Below, in pieces: positions 9,500 through 19,313 of a stretch of DNA of 64,000 nt. Each line of letters starts with the position of its first letter. The stretch's first letter is position 1. The stretch lies in NCBI RefSeq assembly GCF_030811455.1, contig NZ_JAUSQU010000001.1, forward strand, positions 6,448,001 to 6,512,000, written 5' to 3'. The notes below the pieces were generated by a model. That model did not search any database. It was not told the origin of the DNA and saw nothing but the letters and a program-made list of their open reading frames with translations. The position numbers were made by a program, and so were the translations under genes. This DNA comes from Streptosporangium lutulentum. Lineage in GTDB: Bacteria; Actinomycetota; Actinomycetes; Streptosporangiales; Streptosporangiaceae.

Positions 9500-10357
9500 C
9501 TCGCGCATCAGGCGGGCGGTCTCGCTCGGGGTCTTGCCGACGCGGACGCCGACCTTCTCCAGGGCCTCCTTCTTGCCCTGCGCGGTGCCGGCCGAGCCGG
9601 ACACGATCGCGCCGGCGTGGCCCATGGTCTTGCCCTCGGGGGCGGTGAAGCCCGCCACGTAGGCGACGACCGGCTTGGTCACGTGCCGCTCGATGTAGGC
9701 GGCGGCGCGCTCCTCGGCGTCTCCGCCGATCTCACCGATCATCACGATCGCGTCGGTGCCCGGGTCGTCCTGGAAGGCCTGCAGGGCGTCGATGTGGGTG
9801 GTGCCGATGACCGGGTCGCCGCCGATGCCGACCGCGGTGGAGAAGCCGATGTCGCGCAGCTCGTACATGAGCTGGTAGGTCAGCGTGCCCGACTTCGACA
9901 CCAGGCCGATCCGGCCGGCGCTGGTGATGTCGGCCGGGATGATGCCCGCGTTGGAGGCGCCGGGGGAGGCGATGCCGGGGCAGTTCGGCCCGATGATGCG
10001 GGTCTTGTTGCCCTTGGCGATCGCGTAGGCCCAGAACTCGGTGGTGTCGTGGATCGGGACACCCTCGGTGATGACCACGCAGAGCGGGATCTCGGCGTCG
10101 ATGGCCTCCCTGACCGCGTCCTTGGTGAACGCCGGGGGCACGAAGACGACCGAAACGTCGGCGCCGGTCTGCTGCATGGCCTCGGCGACGGTGCCGAAGA
10201 CGGGCAGGCCCTCGTGGGTGGTGCCGGCCTTGCGGGCGTTGACACCGCCGACGACGCGGGCGCCGGAGGCGAGCATGCGGCGGGTGTGCTTGGTGCCCTC
10301 ACCGCCGGTCATGCCCTGGACGATGATCTTACTGTTCTCGGTCAGCCAGATAGCCAT
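9482..10357 (-). CDS. sucD: SucD, succinyl-CoA synthetase alpha subunit
   Basis: SucD binds CoA and carries the phosphohistidine used in the TCA-cycle reaction succinyl-CoA + NDP + Pi = succinate + CoA + NTP. The 291-residue protein shows the CoA-binding loop [12 protein letters not shown] (about 14-25), GPNCPGIA (133-140) and the active-site histidine 247 in [12 protein letters not shown]. The ATG overlaps the sucC stop codon by one base (TAATG), so translation of the two subunits is probably coupled. Confidence 0.97.
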   Translation of the reverse strand: MAIWLTENSKIIVQGMTGGEGTKHTRRMLASGARVVGGVNARKAGTTHEGLPVFGTVAEAMQQTGADVSVVFVPPAFTKDAVREAIDAEIPLCVVITEGVPIHDTTEFWAYAIAKGNKTRIIGPNCPGIASPGASNAGIIPADITSAGRIGLVSKSGTLTYQLMYELRDIGFSTAVGIGGDPVIGTTHIDALQAFQDDPGTDAIVMIGEIGGDAEERAAAYIERHVTKPVVAYVAGFTAPEGKTMGHAGAIVSGSAGTAQGKKEALEKVGVRVGKTPSETARLMREVMQAR

Positions 10358-11538
10358 TACGCACCTACCGCAGCGAGCTCGGCGGCGCGCTTGGCCGCAT
10401 CGTCCATCGTGTCGACCAGTTCGACGCCGGAGAGCTTGGCGTCGGCGAGAATCTGCCGTCCGAGTTCGGCGTTGTTGCCGTCCAGGCGGACGACCAGCGG
10501 GAGGCGCACGGTCTCGCCGCGGGCGTCCAGCAGCTCGAAGGCGGAGACGATTCCGTTGGCGACCGCGTCACAGGCGGTGATGCCGCCGAAGACGTTCACG
10601 AAGATCGACTTCACGGACGGGTCGGAGATGATGATCTCCAGACCGGCCGCCATGACCTCGGCCGAGGCGCCGCCGCCGATGTCGAGGAAGTTGGCGGGCT
10701 TGGGCCGGCCCGCGAAGGCCTCGCCGGCGTAGGCGACGACGTCGAGGGTCGACATGACCAGGCCCGCGCCGTTGCCGATGATGCCGACGGAGCCGTCGAG
10801 CTTGACGTAGTTGAGGTCCTTGGCCTTGGCCGCGGCCTCCAGCGGGTCTTCCGCGTTCTTGTCCTCGAAGGCCGCGTGGTCCTTCTGGCGGAAGGACGCG
10901 TTGTCGTCGAGGGTGACCTTACCGTCGAGGGCCTTCACCTGGCCGTCGGCGGACAGGATCATCGGGTTGACCTCGACCAGGGAGGCGTCCTCGTCGACGA
11001 AGGCGCACCAGAGCTTCTCGATGAGCTCGGCGGCGCCGTCGAGCGCGACCTCCGGCAGACCGCCGGCCTGGGCGATCTCGCGCGCCCTGGCGCGGTTCAC
11101 TCCGTCCAGCGGGGAGATCGGAACCTGCGCGACCTTGTCGGGGTCGCTGTGCGCGACCTCTTCGATCTCCATGCCGCCCGCGGCGGAGCAGATGGCGAGG
11201 AACGTGCGGTTGGCGCGGTCGAGCAGGAAGGAGAAGTAGTACTCCTCCGCGATCGCGCTGGCTTCCTCGACCAGGACCTTGTGGACCGTGTGGCCCTTGA
11301 TGTCCATGCCGAGGATCTGGGTGGCCTTCTGCTCGGCGTCGGCGGCGTCGGCGGCGACCTTCACGCCACCGGCCTTACCGCGTCCACCGGTCTTGACCTG
11401 GGCCTTGACGACGACACGGCCGGTCAGCTGCTCGGCTGCCGCCCGTGCCTCCTCCACGGTGTGCGCGACAATGCCGCGCGGCACCGGGATGCCGTACTCC
11501 GCGAAGAGCTCCTTCGCCTGATGTTCGAACAGGTCCAC
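10357..11538 (-). CDS. sucC: SucC, succinyl-CoA synthetase beta subunit
   Basis: SucC is the nucleotide-binding (ATP-grasp) partner of SucD. The 393-residue protein begins [20 protein letters not shown] and contains [16 protein letters not shown] (the ATP-grasp basic loop), SLVEVNPMI and, in the C-terminal domain, [15 protein letters not shown] at 11538 was chosen because AAGGA lies about 9 bases ahead and the homologous N-terminus begins there; the open frame runs upstream to 11718 without a better start. It is the first gene of a two-gene operon with sucD. The upstream neighbour encodes a B12-dependent mutase-type subunit whose pathway would deliver succinyl-CoA. Confidence 0.96.
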   Translation of the reverse strand: MDLFEHQAKELFAEYGIPVPRGIVAHTVEEARAAAEQLTGRVVVKAQVKTGGRGKAGGVKVAADAADAEQKATQILGMDIKGHTVHKVLVEEASAIAEEYYFSFLLDRANRTFLAICSAAGGMEIEEVAHSDPDKVAQVPISPLDGVNRARAREIAQAGGLPEVALDGAAELIEKLWCAFVDEDASLVEVNPMILSADGQVKALDGKVTLDDNASFRQKDHAAFEDKNAEDPLEAAAKAKDLNYVKLDGSVGIIGNGAGLVMSTLDVVAYAGEAFAGRPKPANFLDIGGGASAEVMAAGLEIIISDPSVKSIFVNVFGGITACDAVANGIVSAFELLDARGETVRLPLVVRLDGNNAELGRQILADAKLSGVELVDTMDDAAKRAAELAAVGA

Positions 11539-11740
11539 GAGGGTCCGTCCTTGCTTGTCCGGCTGGTGTATAGATGTCGGCGGGCCGGCTCCATGATCTA
11601 AGGGGGAGCCCGGTATTTTCGCGCCAATGAAGCCTAGCCCGCCGAACGGCATGGCCAGGCAACCGGGTCCCAGATCGCATCCCGAGATCTTTCGGGAGAT
11701 CGACCCCTCTCGGGACACGGCCTGGACGCGGGCCGTAGCC

Positions 11741-12148
11741 CTAGACGCGGGCGGGAATCGCGCTCCGCGCCCACTCGACGATCTCCTGCGTGGTCGCGCC
11801 CGGTGTGAAGATCTGCGCCACGCCCATCTCCCGCAGAGCGGGCATGTCGGCCTCGGGAATGATCCCGCCGCCGAACACCACGATGTCGATCGCGTCGTTC
11901 TCCTTCAGCAGCTCGATCACCTTGGCGAAGAGCGTCATGTGCGCGCCCGACAGGATGGACAGCCCGATCGCCGCGGCGTCCTCCTGAATGGCCGTGCGCA
12001 CGATCTGCTCGGGTGTCTGGTGCAGACCCGTGTAGACGACCTCCATCCCGGCGTCTCGCAGCGCCCGCGCCACGATCTTCACGCCTCGATCGTGCCCGTC
12101 CAGTCCGGGCTTGGCGATGACGACGCGAATCCTCGGCTCGACATCCAT
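11741..12148 (-). CDS. Cobalamin-binding mutase small subunit (methylmalonyl-CoA mutase C-terminal type)
   Basis: This 135-residue protein is a stand-alone B12-binding domain. It has the DxHxxG cobalamin signature as [12 protein letters not shown] (about residues 12-23), the SxL segment in [12 protein letters not shown], and GGGIIP in the lower-ligand pocket. Such subunits pair with a separate TIM-barrel subunit in acyl-CoA mutases. No such partner gene lies in the window, so the substrate (methylmalonyl-CoA or a branched or hydroxylated acyl-CoA) cannot be told. The ATG at 12148 follows AAGGAGG, which decides the start. It reads in the same direction as sucC, 202 bp upstream, consistent with feeding succinyl-CoA into the TCA cycle. 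Confidence 0.88.
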   Translation of the reverse strand: MDVEPRIRVVIAKPGLDGHDRGVKIVARALRDAGMEVVYTGLHQTPEQIVRTAIQEDAAAIGLSILSGAHMTLFAKVIELLKENDAIDIVVFGGGIIPEADMPALREMGVAQIFTPGATTQEIVEWARSAIPARV

Positions 12149-12757
12149 GCAGACCTCCTTGTCCGCGCTCCCCCGCAACGTAGGAGCTGTCCGCAGCGTA
12201 ACCGGCCCGGCTCTCCCGGGTCTCGTCGGCCGCCGCACATCATGTCCTGGCTACGATCACCACCCGAAAGGATGCCATTCCTTCGCCCTCGCCCGTATCG
12301 CCCCTCTACCGCCGACCAGGTGACCGGCAGGACCGCCGACGCCGCCCGGAGCCCGCGCGGTCCCGGATCGGCCGGAGGGGTGTTCTCCTCGGCGGACGGG
12401 TGGGCGCACGCACCGGATGGGAACCCGATCGGCCGGATGGCTTTCCCCGCCTTTCCCATGACGACTCCGCCATCGATTCGAGGACAAATAGGCGCGGATC
12501 GATGGGAAAAAGTCGCACCCTTCTGATATGGCGCCCCCGTCAATGAATATGACGGTCCGTGATGAGGCGAAGGCGAAATCCGGCCTCTCCGGTTGGCCCG
12601 GCACCGGAAACGCGTGGGGGCCACGGCGACTGCACAAAATGTGCACAAGTAATTCAAGATAAATCACCGAATATGAGATTATCTACCGATCTTGTTATGC
12701 AAGGATGCTCTGGTCCCTCCGCCAACAGGGCGAGGGAACCATCAGGAGGAATTTCCT
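12149..12757. other. 609-bp intergenic region, promoter-containing
   Basis: The region separates divergent genes. I see no supportable gene. The part at about 12,630-12,715 is clearly more A/T-rich than the surroundings and is the likely promoter for the secreted protein downstream. The leader is long enough to hold a regulatory RNA, but I could not recognise a known fold. Confidence 0.5.
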
Positions 12758-13633
12758 TTGAAGCGACACATCGCCGGTCTGGCGTGCGCCGCAATGACCG
12801 TGCTGAGCGTTCCGGCACTGGCATCGACCGCGACCGCGCAGACCTCCGACCCGATCTCCGCGCTCAGGGGTCAGTTCAAAACGGGTCTCGGCGTGAAGAC
12901 CGTCGACACGACCAAAGTCAGAGGCCTCGCCGGAAACGCCGTGGTCGCCAAGCGCACCGGCGTGTTCCAGTTCGGCACCTCGGGAATCCGCGCGTCGGAT
13001 CACACGGCTCAGCTCCGCATCAAGCCGAGCGATCTGGGATTGAACGGAGAGACGACGACCAGTGACGACGATCAGCTGACCAAGTTGTTCACCGGCATGA
13101 CCAAGCCCGAGCAGGTCGTCCGCATCAAGAACGCGACCTACGTCTCCGGCGGCATGTTCGGCGAGTTCCTGCCCGTGGACAAGACCTGGTTCCGGTTCGA
13201 CAACACGGTCGGCGTCCTCGGCGCCATGAGCCAGTTCGTCAACGTCGCCGAGCCCTCGACCCTCAAGACGCTCCTCGGCCGCGCCACGGTGAAGCAGGCC
13301 GGCACCTACGCCGGAAAGATCACCTTCAGTGAGCTCTACAAGGTCTCGCCGTGGTTCCGGGCGTCGATCGGGGGCCCGCTGACCTCCAAGGACGCCAAGA
13401 CCTCGATGAGCTGGAAGCTGTACCTCGGCGCCGACAAGCTCGCCAAGCGGCTCACGACCTCGTACCCCGCGGGCGCGAAGGACGCGATCACGGTCGACAC
13501 CAGCTACACGGGCTGGGGCTCCAAGGTCACGGTGGCGGCCCCGCCCGCCGACCAGGTGGCCAAGCTGACCGAGCTGGAGTTCGACGGGAAGATCGAGCCC
13601 CCCTTCACCATCCTCAACACCATTCCGAACTAG
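12758..13633 (+). CDS. Secreted protein of unknown function (LppX/LolA-like style)
   Basis: The product has 291 residues with a Sec signal peptide: MKRHIAGLACAAMTVL followed by SVPALASTATAQ, with likely cleavage after ALA or ATAQ. The start is TTG at 12758, preceded by AGGAGG. There is no lipobox cysteine after the signal. The mature part alternates short beta-like segments and ends TELEFDGKIEPPFTILNTIPN. This resembles the LppX/LprAFG or LolA-like lipid-carrier style in actinobacteria, but I cannot confirm that by eye. It is a single-gene unit with its own AT-rich promoter region and a strong terminator. Confidence 0.75.
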   Translation: MKRHIAGLACAAMTVLSVPALASTATAQTSDPISALRGQFKTGLGVKTVDTTKVRGLAGNAVVAKRTGVFQFGTSGIRASDHTAQLRIKPSDLGLNGETTTSDDDQLTKLFTGMTKPEQVVRIKNATYVSGGMFGEFLPVDKTWFRFDNTVGVLGAMSQFVNVAEPSTLKTLLGRATVKQAGTYAGKITFSELYKVSPWFRASIGGPLTSKDAKTSMSWKLYLGADKLAKRLTTSYPAGAKDAITVDTSYTGWGSKVTVAAPPADQVAKLTELEFDGKIEPPFTILNTIPN

Positions 13634-13655
13634 TCGCCGGTTCTACCGGACGACC

Positions 13656-13704
13656 CGCGCCCGGCAGGCATCGCCTGCCGGGCGCGTCACGTTCATCGGT
13701 TTTT
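13656..13704 (+). terminator. Strong intrinsic terminator of the secreted-protein gene
   Basis: A perfect 14-bp stem (13656-13669 with 13673-13686, arm CGCGCCCGGCAGGC) has a 3-base loop ATC. Five T follow at 13700-13704. It lies 23 bp after the stop. Confidence 0.85.
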
Positions 13705-13847
13705 GATCTGGTACGTCGCGGATGTAGGCAAGAATCTCCTTCACTTCTCCGCCACGGCGCGGGGCAGGGCGAGGACCTCGTCACCCGGTTTCCGGGCATA
13801 CTTGATCCGGCTTTCGCACGGGACCGGTTCTGAGGGTCGTGGGGCCC

Positions 13848-16103
13848 TCAGAGCTTGTCCAGCTTCGCGTAGCTCAGCAGCAGGGTCTTCTCCCCGCTGG
13901 AGCCGAAATCGACCTTGACCTTGGTCTTCTCCGCGATGCCGTCCACGGACACGACCGTGCCCAGGCCGAACGAGTCGTGGGTGACCCGGTCGCCCGGGGA
14001 CAGGTTGGGAATCGGCCGGCCGGGCTTCTTGGCGGGAGCGGAACGGGACTCGCTCCGGGAGGTGGCGGCGCCCCAGGCGGACTTCTGGGGGTCGCTGCGC
14101 CACTCGACCAGCTCGACCGGGATCTCCGCGACGAACCGGGAGGCCGGGTTGAAGGCGGGCGATCCCCAGGAGCTGCGGACGGCCGCCCTGGAGAGGTAGA
14201 GGCGCTTCTCGGCCCGGGTGATGCCCACGTAGGCCAGCCGGCGCTCCTCCTCCAGCTCCTTGGGCTCGCCGAACGAGCGCATGTGCGGGAAGACCCCGTC
14301 TTCCAGACCGGTGAGGAACACCACCGGGAACTCCAGGCCCTTGGCCGTGTGCAGGGTCATCAGCGTGACCACGCCCTGGCCGCCGTCGGCGGGCGGGATC
14401 TGGTCGGCGTCGGCCACCAGCGAGACCTGCTCCAGGAACTCCACGAGCGTGCCCTCGGGGTTGGCCTCCTCGAACTCCGAGGCCACCGAGATCATCTCGT
14501 CCAGGTTCTCCAGGCGGCTCTCGTCCTGCGGATCGTCCGAGGCCGTGAGCTCCAGCCGGTAACCGGTGCCGCCCAGCACCTCCTGGGCGAGCTGCGACGG
14601 CGGCATGCCGTCCGCCTTGACCATCAGATCGTCCATCAGCGCGACGAACTCCTTGATGGCGTTGAGCGACCGGGTGGCCATGCCCGGCGCCTCGTCGGCC
14701 CGGCGGAGCCCCTCCCAGAACGGGATCCGCTCCCTGGTCGCGAACGCCTCCACCATCGCCTCGGCCCGGTCGCCGATGCCGCGCTTGGGCACGTTGAGGA
14801 TGCGGCGCAGCGACACCACGTCGTTCGGGTTGGCCAGCACGCGCAGGTACGCCAGCAGGTCGCGGACCTCCTTGCGCTCGTAGAAGCGCACCCCGCCCAC
14901 CACCTTGTACGGCAGGCCGGTCCGGATGAAGGTCTCCTCGAACACCCGGGAGGCGGCGTTGGTCCGGTAGAACACGGCCACATGACCGGGCACGACGCCC
15001 TCGTCGTCGGTGAGCTTGTCGACCTCCTGCGCGACGAACATGGCCTCGTCGTGCTCGTTGTCGGCGACATAACCGACGATCTTCGGCCCGGCGCCCTGGT
15101 CGGACCAGAGGTTCTTCGGCTTGCGGCTCTCGTTGCGAGAGATCACCGCGTTGGCCGCGGACAGGATCGTCTGGGTGGAGCGGTAGTTCTGCTCCAGCAG
15201 GATCGTCCTGGCCTCCGGGTAGTCGCGCTCGAACTCCAGGATGTTGCGGATCGTCGCGCCGCGGAAGGCGTAGATCGACTGGTCGGCGTCACCCACCACG
15301 CACAGCTCGGCCGGGGTGACCCCGCCCTCCCTGACCAGGTCGCCGTCGGCGGTGCGAAGCTCGGGACGGCCGGCGATCTCACGGATCAGGGTGTACTGCG
15401 CGTGGTTGGTGTCCTGGTATTCGTCCACCATGATGTGGCGCCAGCGGCGCTGGTAGTGCTCGGCCACGTCGGGGAAGATCTGGAACAGCGTGACCGTCAG
15501 CATGATGAGGTCGTCGAAGTCCATCGCGCCGGCCTCGGTCAGCTTCTGCTGATAGTTGCGATAGGCCTCGGCGAGCTTGCGCTCCAGATGGGTGGACGCC
15601 CTGTCGGAGGCCGTCTCGTAGTCGATCAACTCGTTCTTGAAATTGCTGACCTGGGCCGAGAAGGACCGCGGCGGGTAGCGCTTGGGGTCGAGGTCCATCT
15701 CGCGGCAGACCATCGCCATCAGCCGCTGGGAGTCGGCCTGATCGTAGATGGAGAAACTCGTGGGGAACCCCAGGCGTTTGGCCTCGCGGCGCAGGATCCG
15801 CACGCACGCGCTGTGGAAGGTCATCACCCACATCGCCGCGGAGCGCGGGCCGACGAGCTTGTCGACCCGGTCCTTCATCTCCCGCGCGGCCTTGTTGGTG
15901 AAGGTGATCGCCAGGATCTCCTGCGGCTGCACGCCCCGCTCGGCCAGCAGGTAGGCGATGCGATGGGTCAGCACCCGGGTCTTTCCCGAACCGGCACCGG
16001 CGACGATGAGCAGCGGGCTGCCGTGGTGCACGACGGCCTCACGCTGCTGGGGGTTGAGCCCGTCGAGCAACGAGTGGGTCAGGGAAGCGGCTGGGATCGA
16101 CAC
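13848..16103 (-). CDS. pcrA: PcrA/UvrD-type superfamily 1A DNA helicase
   Basis: This 3'-5' DNA helicase acts in repair and replication-conflict resolution. The 751-residue protein has Walker A AGAGSGKT (35-42), ITFTNKAA (motif Ia), VDEYQDT (motif II), GDADQSIYAFRGA (motif III), LEQNYRS (motif IV) and VTLMTLHTAKGLEFP (motif V). The C-terminal Tudor-like PcrA module (SPGDRVTHDSFGLGTVVSVD) is present. GTG at 16103 starts the recognisable protein. There is no ribosome binding site, but TAACCT lies about 9 bases upstream, so the mRNA may be leaderless. Confidence 0.95.
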   Translation of the reverse strand: MSIPAASLTHSLLDGLNPQQREAVVHHGSPLLIVAGAGSGKTRVLTHRIAYLLAERGVQPQEILAITFTNKAAREMKDRVDKLVGPRSAAMWVMTFHSACVRILRREAKRLGFPTSFSIYDQADSQRLMAMVCREMDLDPKRYPPRSFSAQVSNFKNELIDYETASDRASTHLERKLAEAYRNYQQKLTEAGAMDFDDLIMLTVTLFQIFPDVAEHYQRRWRHIMVDEYQDTNHAQYTLIREIAGRPELRTADGDLVREGGVTPAELCVVGDADQSIYAFRGATIRNILEFERDYPEARTILLEQNYRSTQTILSAANAVISRNESRKPKNLWSDQGAGPKIVGYVADNEHDEAMFVAQEVDKLTDDEGVVPGHVAVFYRTNAASRVFEETFIRTGLPYKVVGGVRFYERKEVRDLLAYLRVLANPNDVVSLRRILNVPKRGIGDRAEAMVEAFATRERIPFWEGLRRADEAPGMATRSLNAIKEFVALMDDLMVKADGMPPSQLAQEVLGGTGYRLELTASDDPQDESRLENLDEMISVASEFEEANPEGTLVEFLEQVSLVADADQIPPADGGQGVVTLMTLHTAKGLEFPVVFLTGLEDGVFPHMRSFGEPKELEEERRLAYVGITRAEKRLYLSRAAVRSSWGSPAFNPASRFVAEIPVELVEWRSDPQKSAWGAATSRSESRSAPAKKPGRPIPNLSPGDRVTHDSFGLGTVVSVDGIAEKTKVKVDFGSSGEKTLLLSYAKLDKL

Positions 16104-16229
16104 GTCATCTAGGTTAGAGCGGCTCACCGACAACCGGGTCCACGGGTGCAAAGGAATGCGGACGGAGTCGCCGGCGGTTTCGGAGATCGAGTGATCTGCG
16201 GAAAACAGGAAAAAACAGAAGGGCTTCTC

Positions 16230-16949
16230 ATGCTGTCCGAGAACGAGATCAACCGAGTCCTCGTGGTGACCGCCCATCCGGATGACGTCGACTTCGCCGC
16301 GGCGGGGTCGATCGCGCGGTTCACCGATCGCGGCGCCGAGGTGGTCTACTGCGTCGTCACCGACGGTGACGCGGGCGGCTTCGACCGTGAGCTGGACAAC
16401 GGCGGCATGGCCCAGCTCCGCCGTACCGAGCAGAGCGAGGCCGCCAAGGCCGTCGGGGTGAGCGACCTGCGTTTCCTCGGCTACCGCGACGGGAGCGTGG
16501 TGCAGAGCCTGGACCTGCGGCGCGACATCTCCCGGGTCATCCGCCAGGTCAAGCCGGACCTGGTGATCACCCACACCCCTGAGCGCAACTACCGGTTCAT
16601 CGCCCCCAGCCACCCCGACCACCGGGCGGTCGGCGGCTCCGCCCTCGACGCCGTCTACCCCGACGCCCGCAATCCCTACGCCTTCCCCTCGCTTCTTCTC
16701 GAAGAGGGCCTGGAGGCGTGGACGGTCCGCGAGGTCTGGCTCAGCGGCGGCACGACCCCCGACCACCACGTCGACATCACCGAGACCTTCGACCGCAAGC
16801 TCGCCGCGCTGCGCGCCCATGTGAGCCAGGTCGGCCACGTGGACGGCTTCGAGGAGTTCGTGAGGACCCGGTTCTCCCAGTTCTCCCGCGAAGCCGGCCT
16901 CGGCGAGAACCGCTACGCCGAGGCCTTCCAGCGGGTGTCCACCGTCTGA
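16230..16949 (+). CDS. PIG-L family zinc-dependent deacetylase
   Basis: This 239-residue LmbE/PIG-L fold protein belongs to a family that removes acetyl groups from N-acetylglucosaminyl substrates, including MshB of mycothiol synthesis and Mca of mycothiol conjugate breakdown. The zinc site shows AHPDDVDFAAAGS (about 15-27) and SHPDHRAVG near residue 130. Catalytic aspartate and histidine positions are intact. Length (MshB and Mca are near 290-300) suggests a general PIG-L deacetylase and not these two enzymes. ATG at 16230 follows an AGAAGGG. It is divergent from pcrA. Confidence 0.88.
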   Translation: MLSENEINRVLVVTAHPDDVDFAAAGSIARFTDRGAEVVYCVVTDGDAGGFDRELDNGGMAQLRRTEQSEAAKAVGVSDLRFLGYRDGSVVQSLDLRRDISRVIRQVKPDLVITHTPERNYRFIAPSHPDHRAVGGSALDAVYPDARNPYAFPSLLLEEGLEAWTVREVWLSGGTTPDHHVDITETFDRKLAALRAHVSQVGHVDGFEEFVRTRFSQFSREAGLGENRYAEAFQRVSTV

Positions 16950-17013
16950 ATCCGGGTTCGGAAGGGACGATCACCCGCTCGGGAGGAACCGGGTCGTCTC
17001 CGAGGGGGAAGGC

Positions 17014-17916
17014 TCAGCCCTTGGCCTTCGGGGCCGTGCCCGCCCCCACCGCGGGGGCCCCGGTCCTTTCCGCGTTCGGCGTCGCGGCCGTCTGCCCGGA
17101 GCCGGAGTCCGGCGGGGCGAGGCGGGCGAACAGGTAGCCCAGCGAATTGGTCGCGACGTGGAACAGCGCGGGCGCGGCCAGGCCTCCCCTGCGGCGCAGT
17201 TCGCAGAAGAACACCCCGGCCGATCCCGTCGCGAGCACGGAGCCGATCACCACCCGCGACGCCTCCATCGCGGACGCCCTCCCTTTCCGGCCCGGGCGGC
17301 CCGGTCCGCCCGGCTCTCCTGACCGAGCCGGTCCGGCCGGCACCCCCGGTGAACGCGGTCCGTCGGCGGGGGCCTCCCCCGCGGTCAGGCGGCTCAGCGC
17401 GGGGTTGGCGGCCATCATGTCGATCGCGGGGAGCACGTGCCAGAGACCGAACAGGGCCGAGGAGACGGCGGTGGCCGTACCGGCCCCGTGAGAGCGGGAG
17501 AGAAGAGCGTGGAGCACCCCGCGGAAGCCGACCTCCTCCAGCAGGACCGTGCCGAACGGCACCTGGAGCAGGGCCTCCTCGAACGCGCGGGCACGGGACA
17601 GGGACAGCGCGCGCTCGTCGCGGAAGAACCGGCGGGTGGCGGGGACGGCGATCCCCACGCCGTAGACCACGGCGACGGCGGAGGCGAGCGCCCCGCCGAT
17701 CCGCAGCCCCCTCGCGCGTTCGTGGAACCCCAGATCGGCCCAGGAGAGCCCGGAACGGCGAGCCACGGCGAGCAGCGCGCCGGTGGCCACGGTCGAGGTC
17801 AGCGGCGCCAGGCGCGGCGCCAGGCGGTTGTTGAGCACGTTGGCCGCCACCAGCACGGCCACCGCCCCGGTCACCGCGCGGGCCGACGTGACCTCCGGTT
17901 CCCCACCGGCCGTCAT
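17014..17916 (-). CDS. CPBP family intramembrane metalloprotease (Rce1/Abi-type)
   Basis: This is a polytopic membrane protease-type protein. It carries the family motifs LLEEVGFRGVLHALL (the paired glutamates), FGLWHVLP and FHVATNSLGYL, with five or more hydrophobic helices. A Gly/Pro/Arg-rich insertion of about 50 residues (ADGPRSPGVPAGPARSGEPG and onward) interrupts the membrane domain between the second motif and the last helices. The start is uncertain: I use ATG at 17916; a GTG at 17976 is in frame and neither has a good ribosome binding site. CPBP proteins process prenylated or secreted peptides in other systems; the role here is unknown. Confidence 0.85.
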   Translation of the reverse strand: MTAGGEPEVTSARAVTGAVAVLVAANVLNNRLAPRLAPLTSTVATGALLAVARRSGLSWADLGFHERARGLRIGGALASAVAVVYGVGIAVPATRRFFRDERALSLSRARAFEEALLQVPFGTVLLEEVGFRGVLHALLSRSHGAGTATAVSSALFGLWHVLPAIDMMAANPALSRLTAGEAPADGPRSPGVPAGPARSGEPGGPGRPGRKGRASAMEASRVVIGSVLATGSAGVFFCELRRRGGLAAPALFHVATNSLGYLFARLAPPDSGSGQTAATPNAERTGAPAVGAGTAPKAKG

Positions 17917-18085
17917 GACGTCCCGGCCGACGCGGCTCGCGACGTCACGCCCGAGGCCGCGAACACGGCCTGCCACCCGGCGCTCACGGCCGCACGCCCC
18001 GGACCCCTCGCCGGCCTGCGCCCCGCGACCCGAACACCCGCATCCCGTCTCCCTCCGGCTCGGTTCGAGGCTACGCGAGCGACGG

Positions 18086-18349
18086 TCATCCCGCGGCGGG
18101 CTGCCGCCATCCGGACGGGAACCGCAGGCCGCGCCGTTCTTTCACGGTGAGGCCGCCCCAGATTCCCTCGGGCTCCCCCTCCCGGATCGCGTAGGCCCGG
18201 CACTCCTTGAGCACCGGGCACCTCTCGCAGACGGCCTTCGCCCGGGCCTCGTGCTCGGCCGACTGCGTCAGCGGGAAGAACACTTCGGGATCGATCTCGC
18301 GGCATGCTCCCCGCGTGGCCCAGCCGATCTCGCGAATGGTCATCCGCAC
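18086..18349 (-). CDS. WhiB-family iron-sulfur transcriptional regulator
   Basis: This 87-residue WhiB-like protein has four cysteines in the expected order (RGACRE, then VCERCPVLKEC), ligands for a 4Fe-4S cluster, followed by the GIWGGLT turn and a basic tail (KERRGLRF) for DNA contact. It would act with the principal sigma factor. GTG at 18349 has AGGGGG at good spacing; ATG at 18343 is an alternative. It is a monocistronic gene. I cannot assign it to a particular Wbl class with confidence. Confidence 0.93.
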   Translation of the reverse strand: MRMTIREIGWATRGACREIDPEVFFPLTQSAEHEARAKAVCERCPVLKECRAYAIREGEPEGIWGGLTVKERRGLRFPSGWRQPAAG

Positions 18350-18467
18350 GACATCACCCCCTGGTGGGTCACCGGCCCTCAGCCTAGGTGGATCGCACCG
18401 GCGTGACATCAATCTTCCGGCGGATTCACGGGTACGCATCCGGGAGCACCCGGCCGGCCGGCGTGCC

Positions 18468-19142
18468 TCAGCAGACGTCCGTGCCCTCGTTGTAGCCCCG
18501 GACGAACACCGCCTGGCGCTGCTCCGCCGTACCGTGGGCGTCCGGGCGCAGCCAGTCGTCGGTGGGGTCTCCCGCCGCGGCGAGGTTGATCAGCAGTTCG
18601 TTCTCGTCGCCGTCCTCGGCCAGCAGCGCCCCGCCCCTGACGAGCGCCCCGAGGGTCCCGCCCGCGTAGCAGTCCGCCTGGAGCTCCAGCTCCACGTTGA
18701 GCTGGGAGGAGGTGTTCAACTGCGCCTGTACGGCGTGCCCGAACTCATGCGGGATGATCACGTAGATCGAGCCGTCTCCCATCCGCTCGTCGAGTTCGCG
18801 CATCCAGTTCTCGTCGTAGGCGATGAAGTGCCCCGCCGGACAGTAGAAGGCGTTGTTCGGGACCGCCGGCTGTCCGCCGCAGGAGGGGCCGTTCGCCCCC
18901 TGGTAGGCGATGAAGTCCTCGATCGGGCGGTAGGTCAGCCCGCCTGCGGCGAAGGTCTGCTTCCAGTACGCCTCGGTGGACTCCTTCGCCAGTTCGACGT
19001 CCGATTCGAACGTCTCCCCCCTCGGCGTGGCCGTGGCGGCCCCCGTGGCCGGGTCTGTCCCGGAGCCCGGATCCGGCTGATCACTCCCGCAGGCCACGAC
19101 GGTCACCATGAGCAGCGCGAGAAGAAGCGAGATGGCTCTCAT
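18468..19142 (-). CDS. Lipoprotein neutral zinc metallopeptidase (YpfJ-like)
   Basis: This is a secreted lipoprotein of 224 residues. The signal sequence MRAISLLLALLMVTVVACGS ends in a lipobox with Cys 18. The zinc-binding gluzincin-type motif HEFGHAVQAQ is near residue 132, and a downstream ELQADCYAG supplies the third ligand region, as in the putative neutral zinc metallopeptidase (YpfJ) family. It would act at the outer face of the membrane; the substrate is unknown. Confidence 0.85.
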   Translation of the reverse strand: MRAISLLLALLMVTVVACGSDQPDPGSGTDPATGAATATPRGETFESDVELAKESTEAYWKQTFAAGGLTYRPIEDFIAYQGANGPSCGGQPAVPNNAFYCPAGHFIAYDENWMRELDERMGDGSIYVIIPHEFGHAVQAQLNTSSQLNVELELQADCYAGGTLGALVRGGALLAEDGDENELLINLAAAGDPTDDWLRPDAHGTAEQRQAVFVRGYNEGTDVC

Positions 19143-19313
19143 ACCCCCATCGTGACAAGCCGGGGGCCGGGGCGCGAGGGCTCCGGCCTACCGAGACCCG
19201 CGGGCACGAGGGCTTCCACGCACTTCCGCCTCCGCGCACGAGGCCCTCCCCGGGCCTCGCTTCTCCGGACGCGAGATCTTCCGCCCGCCTCGCCTTCCGA
19301 GCACGATTCCTCC

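Noticed and set aside
12149-12757. Possible riboswitch (for example c-di-AMP type) before the secreted protein
   Set aside because: The long leader and the secreted product made it worth considering, but I could not find the conserved helices by eye; a covariance search would decide.
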